The notes under the pieces are model-generated. The model saw nothing but the letters and a program-made list of their open reading frames with translations. It was not told where the DNA came from and ran no database searches. Made by a program: the position numbers and the translations under genes. Positions 45,759 through 53,780 of a stretch of 64,000 nt of DNA are shown in pieces. Position 1 is the stretch's first letter; each line of letters starts with the position of its first letter. The DNA is from Microbacterium sp. RU1D (GTDB taxonomy: Bacteria; Actinomycetota; Actinomycetes; Actinomycetales; Microbacteriaceae): NCBI RefSeq assembly GCF_900156435.1, contig NZ_FTPQ01000001.1:744001-808000 (forward strand), in the 5' to 3' direction.

Positions 45759-46370
45759 TCACGCCAGCTCGGCGATGATCGGGTGGATCGCGGTGTCGAA
45801 CGCCACCACGTCGCTGCGAAGCCCGTCGGTCACCGCGACCGTCAGCGAGCCGATCCACCACACGCCCCGCTGAGCCAGGGGCAGCACCTGCACGTTCAGT
45901 TCGAAGGAGTGCGCCCGGCGGCCGACGACCCGCTCGTGCGCCGCGATCGCACTGGCGTAGGCGCGGTACGACACCCCCGGCCGGGCCGCCGACTCCCGCG
46001 CGTAGCGGTCGTGGGCCAGTCGGGCGAAGTCGACGGCGTCGTCGGCATGCCGGGCGATGGCCCTGCGCAGCGTGTCGGCGCCCTCGACCGGCAGGGCGAC
46101 GAGGGTGTCGAAACCGTCCACCAACTCGAGCGGCACGGGGGAGGGATGCGCCTGCGGCTCCACCGTCAGGGCCCAGTAGCTCCGCCACTCGCGCTCTAGC
46201 AGGTCCTGCGCGGCATCCGTGCGTTCATCGACGATCGGCGGCGGAACCCGCCGGAGCGCCGGCAGCTCGTCGGGGGAGCGGATGCCGAGCACCTGGCGCA
46301 GATAGAGCGCGACGAGCACCGGTTGCGCCGCGTCTTCGCGGATCACCCACTCCGGCTGGCCGCCCGTCAT
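45759..46370 (-). CDS. Conserved hypothetical protein
   Basis: Soluble protein of 203 aa with no signal peptide or membrane segment. It begins MTGGQPEWVIREDAAQPVLVALYLRQVLGI and contains a central acidic region and a Trp-rich C-terminal part (QRGVWWIGSLTVAV). I cannot assign a domain. The start at 46370 is strongly supported by a perfect -10 TACAAT (46382-46377) 6 nt upstream, a leaderless arrangement. It is divergent from purM with a 92-bp gap and ends 3 bp from the end of the small membrane protein gene. Confidence 0.75.
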   Translation of the reverse strand: MTGGQPEWVIREDAAQPVLVALYLRQVLGIRSPDELPALRRVPPPIVDERTDAAQDLLEREWRSYWALTVEPQAHPSPVPLELVDGFDTLVALPVEGADTLRRAIARHADDAVDFARLAHDRYARESAARPGVSYRAYASAIAAHERVVGRRAHSFELNVQVLPLAQRGVWWIGSLTVAVTDGLRSDVVAFDTAIHPIIAELA

Positions 46371-46462
46371 GCGCACATTGTAGGGACGCGCAACGGGGTG
46401 AGGGGCGACCCTTGCGCCGACGGCGGGACGCCCGCGCGTGTCCGCCCGGGTAGTCTGTTGCG

Positions 46463-47605
46463 GTGGCCTCCGCTCCCCACGAAAACCCGTACTCCGCCGC
46501 AGGCGTCGACACCGCCGCCGGAGATCTCGCCGTCGAACTGATGAAGTCGGCCGTGCGTCGCACGCACGGACCCGAGGTGCTCGGCGGGGTCGGCGGTTTC
46601 GCCGGTCTCTTCGATGCGGCCGCCCTGCGCGACTACGCCAAGCCGCTGCTCGCGACCAGCACCGACGGCGTCGGCACGAAGGTCGCGATCGCCCAGGCGA
46701 TCGACAAGCACGACACGATCGGCGAAGACCTCGTCGGCATGGTGGTCGACGACATCGTCGTCGTGGGTGCGCGCCCCCTCTTCATGACGGACTACATCGC
46801 GTGCGGCAAGGTCGTACCGACCCGCATCGCCGACATCGTCGCGGGCATCGCGCGCGGCTGCGCCATGACGGGCACCGCGCTCGTCGGCGGCGAGACCGCG
46901 GAGCACCCGGGCCTGCTGGGCGTCGACGACTACGACGTCGCGGGGGCGGCGACGGGTGTCGTGGAGGCCGACCGCGTGCTCGGTGCCGACCGCGTGCGGG
47001 GCGGCGACGTCGTCCTCGCGCTCGCCTCGAGCGGACTGCACTCCAACGGCTACTCGCTCGTGCGCCACATCATCACCGGCGCGGGCATCGCCTACGGCGC
47101 CGCCTCGGCCGAGCTCGGCGTCACGTGGGGCGAGGCGCTCCTCGAGCCCACGCGCCTGTACACCTCGCCGCTGCTGCGTCTGCTCGACGACGCGGCGGTG
47201 GGCTCCGGCATCCATTCCCTCAGCCACGTCACCGGCGGCGGCATCGCGGCGAACCTCGCGCGCGTGCTGCCGCAAAACACGTGGGTCGACGTCGACCGCT
47301 CGACGTGGAGCCCCTCGCCGGTGTTCCGCGTGCTGGCCGATCTGGGCGGGCTCGAGCTCACGGCGACCGAGGGCACGTGGAACCTCGGCATCGGCTTCCT
47401 CGCCGTCGTCGCCCCCGAGATCGCGGATGCCGCGACCGCGGCGCTGCAGGCCGACGGCATCGCGACCTGGCAGGTCGGCGTCGTGCGCGACGACGCCCGC
47501 CCCGAGGGCGACTACGAACAGGGCGCGAAGGGCGTCGACGGCGGAGCCGTGCGTCTCGTCGGCTCGTACGCGGATGCCGGTCACCCGGCGAACGGAGCGA
47601 ACTAA
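46463..47605 (+). CDS. purM: Phosphoribosylformylglycinamidine cyclo-ligase
   Basis: AIR synthetase (380 aa), step 5 of purine synthesis. Typical segments are LLATSTDGVGTKVAIAQ, MVVDDIVVVGARPLFMTDYIACGK, GGETAEHPGLL, LASSGLHSNGYSLVR and ITGGG-type THVTGGGIAANLARVLP-like stretch near residue 255. The GTG lies 6 nt after TAGTCT (46451-46456), predicting a leaderless transcript. purF follows after 6 bp, and the two are co-transcribed. Confidence 0.96.
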   Translation: MASAPHENPYSAAGVDTAAGDLAVELMKSAVRRTHGPEVLGGVGGFAGLFDAAALRDYAKPLLATSTDGVGTKVAIAQAIDKHDTIGEDLVGMVVDDIVVVGARPLFMTDYIACGKVVPTRIADIVAGIARGCAMTGTALVGGETAEHPGLLGVDDYDVAGAATGVVEADRVLGADRVRGGDVVLALASSGLHSNGYSLVRHIITGAGIAYGAASAELGVTWGEALLEPTRLYTSPLLRLLDDAAVGSGIHSLSHVTGGGIAANLARVLPQNTWVDVDRSTWSPSPVFRVLADLGGLELTATEGTWNLGIGFLAVVAPEIADAATAALQADGIATWQVGVVRDDARPEGDYEQGAKGVDGGAVRLVGSYADAGHPANGAN

Positions 47606-47611
47606 CTCTTC

Positions 47612-49087
47612 ATGTGCGGCATCGTCGGCATGGCCGGACAGGGTCCGGTCAACCAGGAGATCTACGACGCGCTCCTCCTCCTCCAGCACCGGGGGCAGGA
47701 CTCCACGGGCATGGCCACCGCCGAGTCCAGCGGCGTGTTCCACATCCACAAGGCCCGCGGCCAGGTGCGCGAGGCCTTCCGCACGCGCGACATGCGGGCC
47801 CTCCTCGGCGACATCGGCCTCGGGCACGTGCGCTACGCGACCAAGGGCACGGCATCCAACGAAGAAGAGGCGCAGCCCTTCTACGTCAACGCCCCCTACG
47901 GCATCGTGCTGGTGCACAACGGCAACCTGACGAACACGCGCGAACTCACGCGCGAGCTGTTCAGCAAGGACCGCCGGCACCTCAACACCAGCAGCGACAC
48001 CGAGCTGCTCGTGAACATCCTCGGTTCCGAGCTGCAGTCCGAGATCACCGGCCCCGACCTCGACCCCGCCCAGGTGTTCCGCGCCGTCTCGCGCGTGCAC
48101 GAGCGCGTCGAGGGCTCCTACGCCTCGATCGCCCTCATCGCGGGCTACGGTCTGCTCGCGTTCCGTGACCCGTTCGGCATCCGTCCGCTCATCCTCGGCA
48201 AGCGCCCCGCCGCCCAGGTGCCCGGCGGCGAGCCGCGCGACGAGTGGATCGTGGCCTCCGAGTCGCTCGTGCTCGAGAACGGCGGCTTCGAGGTCGTGCG
48301 CGACGTCGAGCCCGGCGAGGCGGTGTTCATCAGCCTCGACGGCACCCTGCACGCGCAGCAGTGCGCCGAGAAGACGATGCTCGCGCCGTGCTCGTTCGAG
48401 TACGTCTACCTCGCGCGCCCGGACTCGGTCATGAACGGCGTCTCGGTGTACGAGACGCGCCTGCGCATGGGCGAGCGCCTCGCCGACACCGTCGCGAAGT
48501 ACACCCCTGCGGGTGCCATCGACGTCGTCATGCCGATCCCGGACTCGGCGCGTCCGGCGGCGATGCAGGTGGCCCGTAAGCTCGGCATCGAGTACCGCGA
48601 GGGCTTCTACAAGAATCGCTACGTCGGCCGCACCTTCATCATGCCCGGCCAGGCGGTGCGCAAGAAGAGCGTGCGCCAGAAGCTCAACGCGATGTCGACC
48701 GAGTTCCAGGGCAAGAACGTCCTCCTCGTCGACGACTCGATCGTGCGCGGGACGACGAGCCGCGAGATCATCCAGATGGCTCGGGATGCCGGGGCCAAGA
48801 GCGTGACGTTCGCCTCGGCCGCACCTCCCGTGCGCTACCCCCACGTGTACGGCATCAACATGCCCTCGCGTCACGAGCTGGTCGCCCACGGCCGCACGAT
48901 CCCCGAGATCGCCGAGGAACTGGGCTGCGACTACCTCGTGTACCAGGAGGTCGACGACCTGAAGGCCGCGATCATGGAGGGCACCGACCTCGTCGACCTC
49001 GACATGAGCTGCTTCGACGGGCGCTACGTCACGGGCACCGTGTCGGAGGAGTACCTCGCCTGGGTCGAGGGCAGCCAGGAATCTTGA
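47612..49087 (+). CDS. purF: Amidophosphoribosyltransferase
   Basis: First committed enzyme of purine synthesis (491 aa). Met is followed directly by the nucleophile Cys (MCGIVGMAG), so no propeptide is cleaved beyond Met. The glutaminase domain shows LLQHRGQDSTG and HNGNLTN. The phosphoribosyltransferase domain has the PRPP loop VLLVDDSIVRGTTSREI. It is preceded by purM and overlapped at its stop by an MFS gene that starts with TTG. Confidence 0.97.
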   Translation: MCGIVGMAGQGPVNQEIYDALLLLQHRGQDSTGMATAESSGVFHIHKARGQVREAFRTRDMRALLGDIGLGHVRYATKGTASNEEEAQPFYVNAPYGIVLVHNGNLTNTRELTRELFSKDRRHLNTSSDTELLVNILGSELQSEITGPDLDPAQVFRAVSRVHERVEGSYASIALIAGYGLLAFRDPFGIRPLILGKRPAAQVPGGEPRDEWIVASESLVLENGGFEVVRDVEPGEAVFISLDGTLHAQQCAEKTMLAPCSFEYVYLARPDSVMNGVSVYETRLRMGERLADTVAKYTPAGAIDVVMPIPDSARPAAMQVARKLGIEYREGFYKNRYVGRTFIMPGQAVRKKSVRQKLNAMSTEFQGKNVLLVDDSIVRGTTSREIIQMARDAGAKSVTFASAAPPVRYPHVYGINMPSRHELVAHGRTIPEIAEELGCDYLVYQEVDDLKAAIMEGTDLVDLDMSCFDGRYVTGTVSEEYLAWVEGSQES

Positions 49088-50301
49088 CCCGCCGCGCGGC
49101 GGGGACGCTGGCGCTGGCCGCCGCGGCCATCGTGCTGCTCGCGCTGACGCTGCGCATCGCGGTGGCATCCCTCTCGCCGCTGCTCGTCGTGATCGGCCGC
49201 GACTTCCCGCTGCCGGCTGCGGTGGTGGGGCTCATCGGCATGGCGCCTCCCGTGGCGTTCGCGCTGTCGGGCATGGTCGCCCCCGCGATCGAACGACGAC
49301 TCGGGCTCGAACGCAGCGTGCTGATCGCCGCGATCGTCGCCGCGAGCATGCTGGGCCTGCGGGCGGCCGCGGTCGACGCGTGGACGCTGCTGGCCGCGAC
49401 GGCGGGCGTGTTCGCGGCGGTGGGCGTGGCCAACGTGTTGATCCCCGCGGTGGTGAAGAAGTACTTCCCCGAGCGCATCGGACTGATGACCACGGTGTAC
49501 ACGACCACGATGGCGGTCGCGACCTTCACGCCGCCGCTGGTCGCGGTGCCGCTGGCCGCGGCGGTCGGATGGCGCGGGTCGTTCGTGTTGTGGGCGGTCG
49601 TCGCCCTCTCGGCCGTCGTGCCGTGGATCGCGATGAGCCTGCGGGCGCGCGCCTCACGCGCCGACCTGGTGGAAGAGCCCCGCACCTCGGTGCTGTCGCG
49701 CATCGTGCGGGTCCCGCAGACGTGGGCGCTCGTGGTCACGTTCGCGGTGAACTCCTCGATCGCGTACGGCCTGTTCGCCTGGCTGCCGCCCCTGCTGATC
49801 GACGTGGCCGGGGTCGATGCCGCCGCGGCCGGGGGCTTGCTCGCGCTGTTCTCGTTCATGGGGCTGCCGGTGTCGCTCGTCGTACCGCTGCTCGTGCAGC
49901 GGATCGGGCGGACGACGCCGTTCTACGCCGTGGCCGTGTTCTCGGGCCTGCTCGGTGCCGGCGGCCTGCTGTTCGCCCCGACCGCGGCGACCGTGCTGTG
50001 GGTCGTGCTGATCGGCATCCCTCCGCTGCTCTTCCCGATGGTGCTCGTGCTGTTCGGGCTGCGCACCCGGTCGCACGAGACGGCGGTCGCGCTGAGTGGG
50101 CTCGTGCAGAGCGTGGGCTACGGTCTTGCCGCGCTGATGCCGCTCGCCATCGGCGTGACCCACGAGATCACCGGCGGGTGGACGGCGGCGCTCGTGCTGC
50201 TCGGCTGCGCCGTCGCGTGCGCGGTGCCCGCGGGAATCGTCGTCGCGCGACGCGAGACGATCGAGGACGCCTGGGAGCGACGCACCGGCCGCACCTGGTG
50301 A
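49084..50301 (+). CDS. MFS transporter, CynX/NimT-like
   Basis: Twelve-helix transporter (405 aa) of the CynX/NimT branch (cyanate, nitroimidazole and related). It starts directly in helix 1 (TLALAAAAIVLLALTLRIAVASLSPLL), with AVVKKYFPERIGLMTTVYTTTM around helix 5. The rare TTG start overlaps the purF stop (TTGA) and follows AGGAATC, so it is coupled to purMF. A substrate linked to nucleobase metabolism is possible but unproven. A perfect terminator follows. Confidence 0.85.
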   Translation: MTRRAAGTLALAAAAIVLLALTLRIAVASLSPLLVVIGRDFPLPAAVVGLIGMAPPVAFALSGMVAPAIERRLGLERSVLIAAIVAASMLGLRAAAVDAWTLLAATAGVFAAVGVANVLIPAVVKKYFPERIGLMTTVYTTTMAVATFTPPLVAVPLAAAVGWRGSFVLWAVVALSAVVPWIAMSLRARASRADLVEEPRTSVLSRIVRVPQTWALVVTFAVNSSIAYGLFAWLPPLLIDVAGVDAAAAGGLLALFSFMGLPVSLVVPLLVQRIGRTTPFYAVAVFSGLLGAGGLLFAPTAATVLWVVLIGIPPLLFPMVLVLFGLRTRSHETAVALSGLVQSVGYGLAALMPLAIGVTHEITGGWTAALVLLGCAVACAVPAGIVVARRETIEDAWERRTGRTW

Positions 50302-50340
50302 CGGATCGACGCAGCTGCGTTCATCGCGAGATGGACGCGC

Positions 50341-50372
50341 GAACGGCGGTGACGAAAACGTCACCGCCGTTC
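50341..50372. terminator. Bidirectional terminator hairpin after the purMF-MFS operon
   Basis: A 14-bp perfect stem, GAACGGCGGTGACG (50341-50354) with CGTCACCGCCGTTC (50359-50372), closes an AAAA loop. It separates two convergent units, the purMF-MFS operon and the DUF3073 gene, and can serve both strands. Confidence 0.88.
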
Positions 50373-50448
50373 AACATCGAGGGTCGGCGAAAAGCGCTGT
50401 CGCTCACCCGGCGCTGGCGCGTCGGCGGGATGGCTCGAAGGGAAGGCG

Positions 50449-50631
50449 TCAGGCCTTCTCGTCCTCGTATTCGTCGGCGTACTGGTCGGCCCACTTGTCG
50501 ACGTACGCGTCTTCACCCGCCTCGGGTGCGCCGAGTTCGCGCTCGAGTGCCGAGTAGTTCACCGAGTAGGTGTCGTACTTCAGCTCACGGGCGATCTTGG
50601 TGTTCTTCGCCTTCTGACGGCCACGCCCCAT
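50449..50631 (-). CDS. DUF3073 family protein
   Basis: Very small protein (60 aa) beginning MGRGRQKAKNTKIARELKYD, then YSVNYSALERELG and a strongly acidic tail (YADEYEDEKA). The basic-then-acidic pattern is typical of DUF3073. In mycobacteria its homologue lies next to purM on the opposite strand, as here. ATG at 50631 follows GAGGGGG at spacing 7. Its function is unknown; nucleic-acid or ribosome contact is only a guess from the basic N-terminus. Confidence 0.9.
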   Translation of the reverse strand: MGRGRQKAKNTKIARELKYDTYSVNYSALERELGAPEAGEDAYVDKWADQYADEYEDEKA

Positions 50632-50806
50632 GCGAGACCCCCTCACGATCGACGTCGAGGGCCGCGTTGCGGGGCCCTGCGTATTGCGGTTCCGGACCGA
50701 GCCGGTAAGAGTAACAGCCAGGATATCACGGCGCATTCCGGCCCAGCCGTCCGGCCCGACCGAGCGGCGATGGGCGGCTCGGCGCCGGATGGCGAGAGGA
50801 GCAGGC

Positions 50807-51322
50807 ATGACCGATCAGTCCCGTTCGAACGTCGCCGCGGGTGCGGTGATAGCGGGCGTGGTCCCCGGGCAGTCGCCGCGGGTCGTCCGCGAGGCCGCCC
50901 GTTACGCGGCGCTCTCCGGTGCGCCCCTCGTGATCGTCCACGTCGACACGACCCGCTTCGTCGCGTTCGAAGACCCCGACGGCTACGTGCACTCCTCCAC
51001 GGTCGACGTGGCGGGGGCGGCGTCGAAGGCTGCGCTGGAAGAGGTGCGTCGCGCGGCCACCGAGGCCCTGGCCGACGACGACGTGAGCTGGAGCGTGCGG
51101 CAGGAGATCGGCGACCCCGCCTTGGCCCTCATCCACCTGGCCGACGAGCTCGGGGCGTCGCTCCTCGTCGTCGGCACGCGAAAGCGCGGGCTGGGCGAGT
51201 CGCTGCGGGAGTTCCTCACCGGATCGGTAGCCGCCCGCCTGACCCATCGTCAGCGCCGGCCGGTGCTCGTGGTCCCGTTGGGGGAGCCGGCCGGCGCCGA
51301 CGATCAGCTGCCGTGGGAATGA
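50807..51322 (+). CDS. Universal stress protein (UspA family)
   Basis: Single-domain USP (171 aa) with a Rossmann-like fold. The strand AGAVIAGVVPGQSPRVVREAARYAA opens it. The C-terminal ATP-binding motif GTRKRGLGESLREFLTGSVAARL fits the G-x2-G-x9-G(S/T) pattern. It ends RRPVLVVPLGEP. ATG at 50807 follows GAGAGGAG. It is convergent with the PadR gene with a 4-bp gap. Confidence 0.92.
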   Translation: MTDQSRSNVAAGAVIAGVVPGQSPRVVREAARYAALSGAPLVIVHVDTTRFVAFEDPDGYVHSSTVDVAGAASKAALEEVRRAATEALADDDVSWSVRQEIGDPALALIHLADELGASLLVVGTRKRGLGESLREFLTGSVAARLTHRQRRPVLVVPLGEPAGADDQLPWE

Positions 51323-51326
51323 CGCG

Positions 51327-51932
51327 CTAGCCGCGCAGCGCGTGGGCGACCGCGTCCGACGCCTGCTGCAGCGCCGCCTCGATCCCGTCGACCCCGGATG
51401 CCGACAGCTCGCCGCCGCGGGCGACGTGCGCGCGGAGCTCCGAGCGCACGCGGCCGCGGAACTCGGTGATCGCCGCGTCGGCGCGCGACAGCTGCTCGCG
51501 GCTGCGCGAGCGTGCGTCGTCGACGGGCGCGGCGTCGGCCTGCTCGCGCTCCCCGCGGGAGGCGGCGGCGAGGTCGGCGCGCAGGCTCCGCATCGCGTCG
51601 CGGACGCTTCCGCGCACTTCGTCGGCGATCAGGCGCACGCTGTCGGCGAGTCCGGCCTGGATGCCCTCGAGATCGCCGGAGCGCTCGGCGACCTCGGCAC
51701 GACCGGCATCCGTGATCTCGTAGACGGTCTTGCGGCCGTCGACGGTCTTGGTCACGAGGCCCTCTTCCTCGAGCTTCGACAGCCGCGGGTAGATGGTGCC
51801 CGCGGACGGCGAGTAGGTGCCGCCCGTGCGTTCCGAGAGGGCCTGCATGAGGTCGTAGCCGTGACGCGGCGCCTCGTCGAGGAGGCTGAGGATGTACAGG
51901 CGCAGGTCTCCGTGGGAGAAGACGGGGCTCAT
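51327..51932 (-). CDS. PadR-family transcriptional regulator
   Basis: Regulator (201 aa) with a PadR winged helix (LRLYILSLLDEAPRHGYDLMQALSERTGG, AGTIYPRLSKLEEEGLV, residues 9-62), then a long helical C-terminus (LADSVRLIADEVRGSVRDAM and ERE-rich helices). It is the second gene after the DUF4097 gene, whose stop overlaps its ATG by 1 base. Two identical 14-bp palindromes lie upstream of the pair, so autoregulation is likely. Confidence 0.9.
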   Translation of the reverse strand: MSPVFSHGDLRLYILSLLDEAPRHGYDLMQALSERTGGTYSPSAGTIYPRLSKLEEEGLVTKTVDGRKTVYEITDAGRAEVAERSGDLEGIQAGLADSVRLIADEVRGSVRDAMRSLRADLAAASRGEREQADAAPVDDARSRSREQLSRADAAITEFRGRVRSELRAHVARGGELSASGVDGIEAALQQASDAVAHALRG

Positions 51933-52777
51933 CACCACTCCTCCTCTCCGGCGAGCTCTTCCGGACGCAGGCCCGAGATGCCGCGGCGCAGCACCGTGAT
52001 CTCGCCCGAGACGGTGTTGGCCCGCACGTCGACGAAGTTGCCGGCGAGGGTGCCCGTCGATCCCGTGAAGGTGGTGGGGCCCTTGCCCGAGCGCACGGCG
52101 CCGTCGATCTGCACCCGGCCGCTGACGGAGCGGGAGACGTAGTTCGCGGGCAGCGAGCGGTCGAGGCGGACCGTCGCGGTTCCGCTGACGGAGTTCAGCG
52201 AGATCGACTGGGTGGGGCCGCTGGAGTCCACCAGCATCGCGCCCGACACGGTGTCGATCGAGGCCTTCGTGATGCGGCCGGTGGCCGCCACGTCGCCCGA
52301 GACGCTGTTGGCGCTCAACGCGCCGTCGAGCTCGCGCACCTGCAGGTCGCCGGAAACGGCGTTCAGGTCGACATCGCCCACGAGACCGTCGACGATGATG
52401 TCGCCCGACACCGTGTTCAGGCGCACGTCGCTGCGCAGGCCCGCGACCAGCGCGCTGGCGCTGACGACGCCGAGCGTGAGGGCGACGGTGCGGGGCACGG
52501 CGACGCTGATCTCGGCCTTGGGGCCGCCGGCGCCGAAGTTGCGGAACACCTCGAGGAAGTTGTCCCACCGCAGCTGCGGGTGGTCGATCTCGAGGCGGCC
52601 GTCGGCCATCTCGATCCGGAGGTCTTTGACGGTGACGCCGTGCACCTCGATACGGGCGTCGGACTCGTCATGGGCGATCACGTCGACCTGTCCGCCGACG
52701 AGGCCGATCTTCAGCTCGCGCAGCGCCGCGACGTCGATGACGCGCGTCTCGCCGGGGTGGACGATCCATTTCTCCAT
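51932..52777 (-). CDS. DUF4097-type beta-strand repeat protein
   Basis: Protein of 281 aa dominated by repeating beta-strand units. LNTVSGDIIVDGLVGDVDLNAVSGDLQVREL and SANSVSGDVAATGRI show the recurring N-x-V-S-G-D motif about every 20 residues, forming a beta-helix-like stack. There is no signal peptide or membrane segment. Partner of a PadR regulator in a two-gene unit widely seen in actinobacteria; its role (envelope-stress or surface-linked) is unknown. ATG at 52777 follows GAGGAG. Confidence 0.88.
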   Translation of the reverse strand: MEKWIVHPGETRVIDVAALRELKIGLVGGQVDVIAHDESDARIEVHGVTVKDLRIEMADGRLEIDHPQLRWDNFLEVFRNFGAGGPKAEISVAVPRTVALTLGVVSASALVAGLRSDVRLNTVSGDIIVDGLVGDVDLNAVSGDLQVRELDGALSANSVSGDVAATGRITKASIDTVSGAMLVDSSGPTQSISLNSVSGTATVRLDRSLPANYVSRSVSGRVQIDGAVRSGKGPTTFTGSTGTLAGNFVDVRANTVSGEITVLRRGISGLRPEELAGEEEW

Positions 52778-52793
52778 GGTGGGGCTCCTCACT

Positions 52794-52834
52794 CGCGATA
52801 TATCGCGTTGAGCCCAGTATCGCGATATATCGCG
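52794..52834 (-). promoter_or_regulatory. Twin palindromic operators of the DUF4097-padR operon
   Basis: CGCGATATATCGCG occurs twice as a perfect 14-bp palindrome (52794-52807 and 52821-52834), centres 27 bp apart. Between them the minus strand reads GATACT, a reasonable -10 box, so transcription would start at the downstream palindrome. The AT-rich cores are striking in a 70% GC genome. The PadR protein of the operon is the expected binder. Confidence 0.87.
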
Positions 52835-52871
52835 AGTTCGTCAACCCACACGAGGGCCGAGCGGGCCCGGC

Positions 52872-52986
52872 GGTTTCGACCGGCTCAGCCACCTCGATGC
52901 GGGGTGCCGCTGGCTTCGGCGGGCGCGGCGGCACTGGGGCCCCGCGACAGCACCGAGCCGAGGTCCCTGAGCCTGTGGAAGGGACC
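52872..52986. repeat. REP-like inverted pair, GGCTCAG / CTGAGCC family
   Basis: GGTTTCGACCGGCTCAGCCACC is at 52872-52893 (22 bases, ends given by positions). Its degenerate inverted partner, at 52962-52986, has the core CCTGAGCCTGTGGAAGG. The TTCGACnGGCTCAG core is a familiar intergenic palindrome in actinobacteria and other bacteria. The two arms are 68 bp apart in a gene-free stretch. No transposase is nearby. Confidence 0.65.
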
Positions 52987-53003
52987 GCGACGGGCGGAGA
53001 CGA

Positions 53004-53055
53004 CGGATGCCACGCCCTCGGTGAGGACGTGGCATCCGGGGCGGGCGAACCCGCC
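53004..53055 (-). terminator. Two hairpins downstream of the 54-residue membrane protein gene
   Basis: CGGATGCCACG (53004-53014) pairs perfectly with CGTGGCATCCG (53028-53038). A second stem, GGCGGG-CGAA-CCCGCC, follows at 53040-53055. On the minus strand both lie just after the small membrane protein stop and probably terminate its transcript. The first stem is built from the recurrent heptamer GGATGCC and its complement. Confidence 0.7.
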
Positions 53056-53101
53056 GGGAGTCGAGGCGACGCGCACCCGAAACGCGTCGCGCTCGATCGG
53101 G

Positions 53102-53266
53102 TCAGACGGGCTTGCGACCGCTGATGAGGCGGAACAGCAGCACGATGAGGGCGATGAGGCCGACGATGATGGCGATCCACAGCAGGAAGTTGGCCGCCTG
53201 GCCGAGTCCGCTGAAGATGGCGATGACGATCGCGGCGATGATGATGATGATCAGGAAGATGTTCAT
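53102..53266 (-). CDS. 54-residue two-helix membrane protein
   Basis: Very short gene read from the sequence. Translation begins MNIFLIIIIIAAIVIAIFSG and continues LGQAANFLLWIAIIVGLIAL, ending FRLISGRKPV. Two hydrophobic helices (about 2-19 and 25-46) are joined by SGLGQAAN, with a basic C-terminus. GAAGGAG precedes the ATG at spacing 6, and a hairpin follows the stop. Such tiny membrane proteins are common in actinobacteria. Function unknown. Confidence 0.85.
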   Translation of the reverse strand: MNIFLIIIIIAAIVIAIFSGLGQAANFLLWIAIIVGLIALIVLLFRLISGRKPV

Positions 53267-53505
53267 GGGGGGCTCCTTCTTCCCCGCGCGATGGCGCGGG
53301 ACCTGGCGAGTCGGTCGATCCGTCCCTCACCGCGCCGGGCGCAGCACGGAACGGGTGATCGGTATCCACCATGCCACCGCGTCGGACGGCGGCCACCGGG
53401 GTTGACGCTGCGCGAAACCGGCTGGTAGCCGCGCGGATGTCAACCCTGCGGACGTCGTGACGAGCGCGGCCGTAGCGTCGGAGACCCCCACGGAAGGAGA
53501 CGATC

Positions 53506-53775
53506 ATGCCCCAGGGGCGAGGATCCAACAGCCTGAAAGACCCCGAGCTCTACGAGGAGCTGCGCAAGCAGGGCGACTCGAAGGAGAAGGCGGCCCGTAT
53601 CTCGAACGCCGCCGCCGCGCAGGGACGCGATGCGGTCGGCGAGAAAGGCGGTCACGCGGAGAACTACGAGGACCGCACCGTCGACGAGCTGAAGAAGCGC
53701 GCGAAGGAGCTCGGCATCACCGGCTACTCCGGTAAGAAGAAGGCGGAGCTCATCGACATGCTCCGCTCGCACTGA
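53506..53775 (+). CDS. Rho-termination-factor N-terminal-like (SAP/HeH) small protein
   Basis: Protein of 89 aa. The first half is polar and helical (SLKDPELYEELRKQGDSKEKAARISNAAAAQG). The second half, TVDELKKRAKELGITGYSGKKKAELIDMLRSH, is a clear Rho_N/SAP-like helix-extended-loop-helix nucleic-acid-binding motif. ATG follows GGAAGGAG. It lies 5 bp before topoisomerase IB, so it may be co-transcribed and act on DNA or RNA. The precise role is unknown. Confidence 0.87.
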   Translation: MPQGRGSNSLKDPELYEELRKQGDSKEKAARISNAAAAQGRDAVGEKGGHAENYEDRTVDELKKRAKELGITGYSGKKKAELIDMLRSH

Positions 53776-53780
53776 CGCGC

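Noticed and set aside
46367..49168. Long minus-strand frame (933 codons) opposite purM-purF
   Set aside because: It mirrors purM and purF in the opposite strand and has no recognisable domain.
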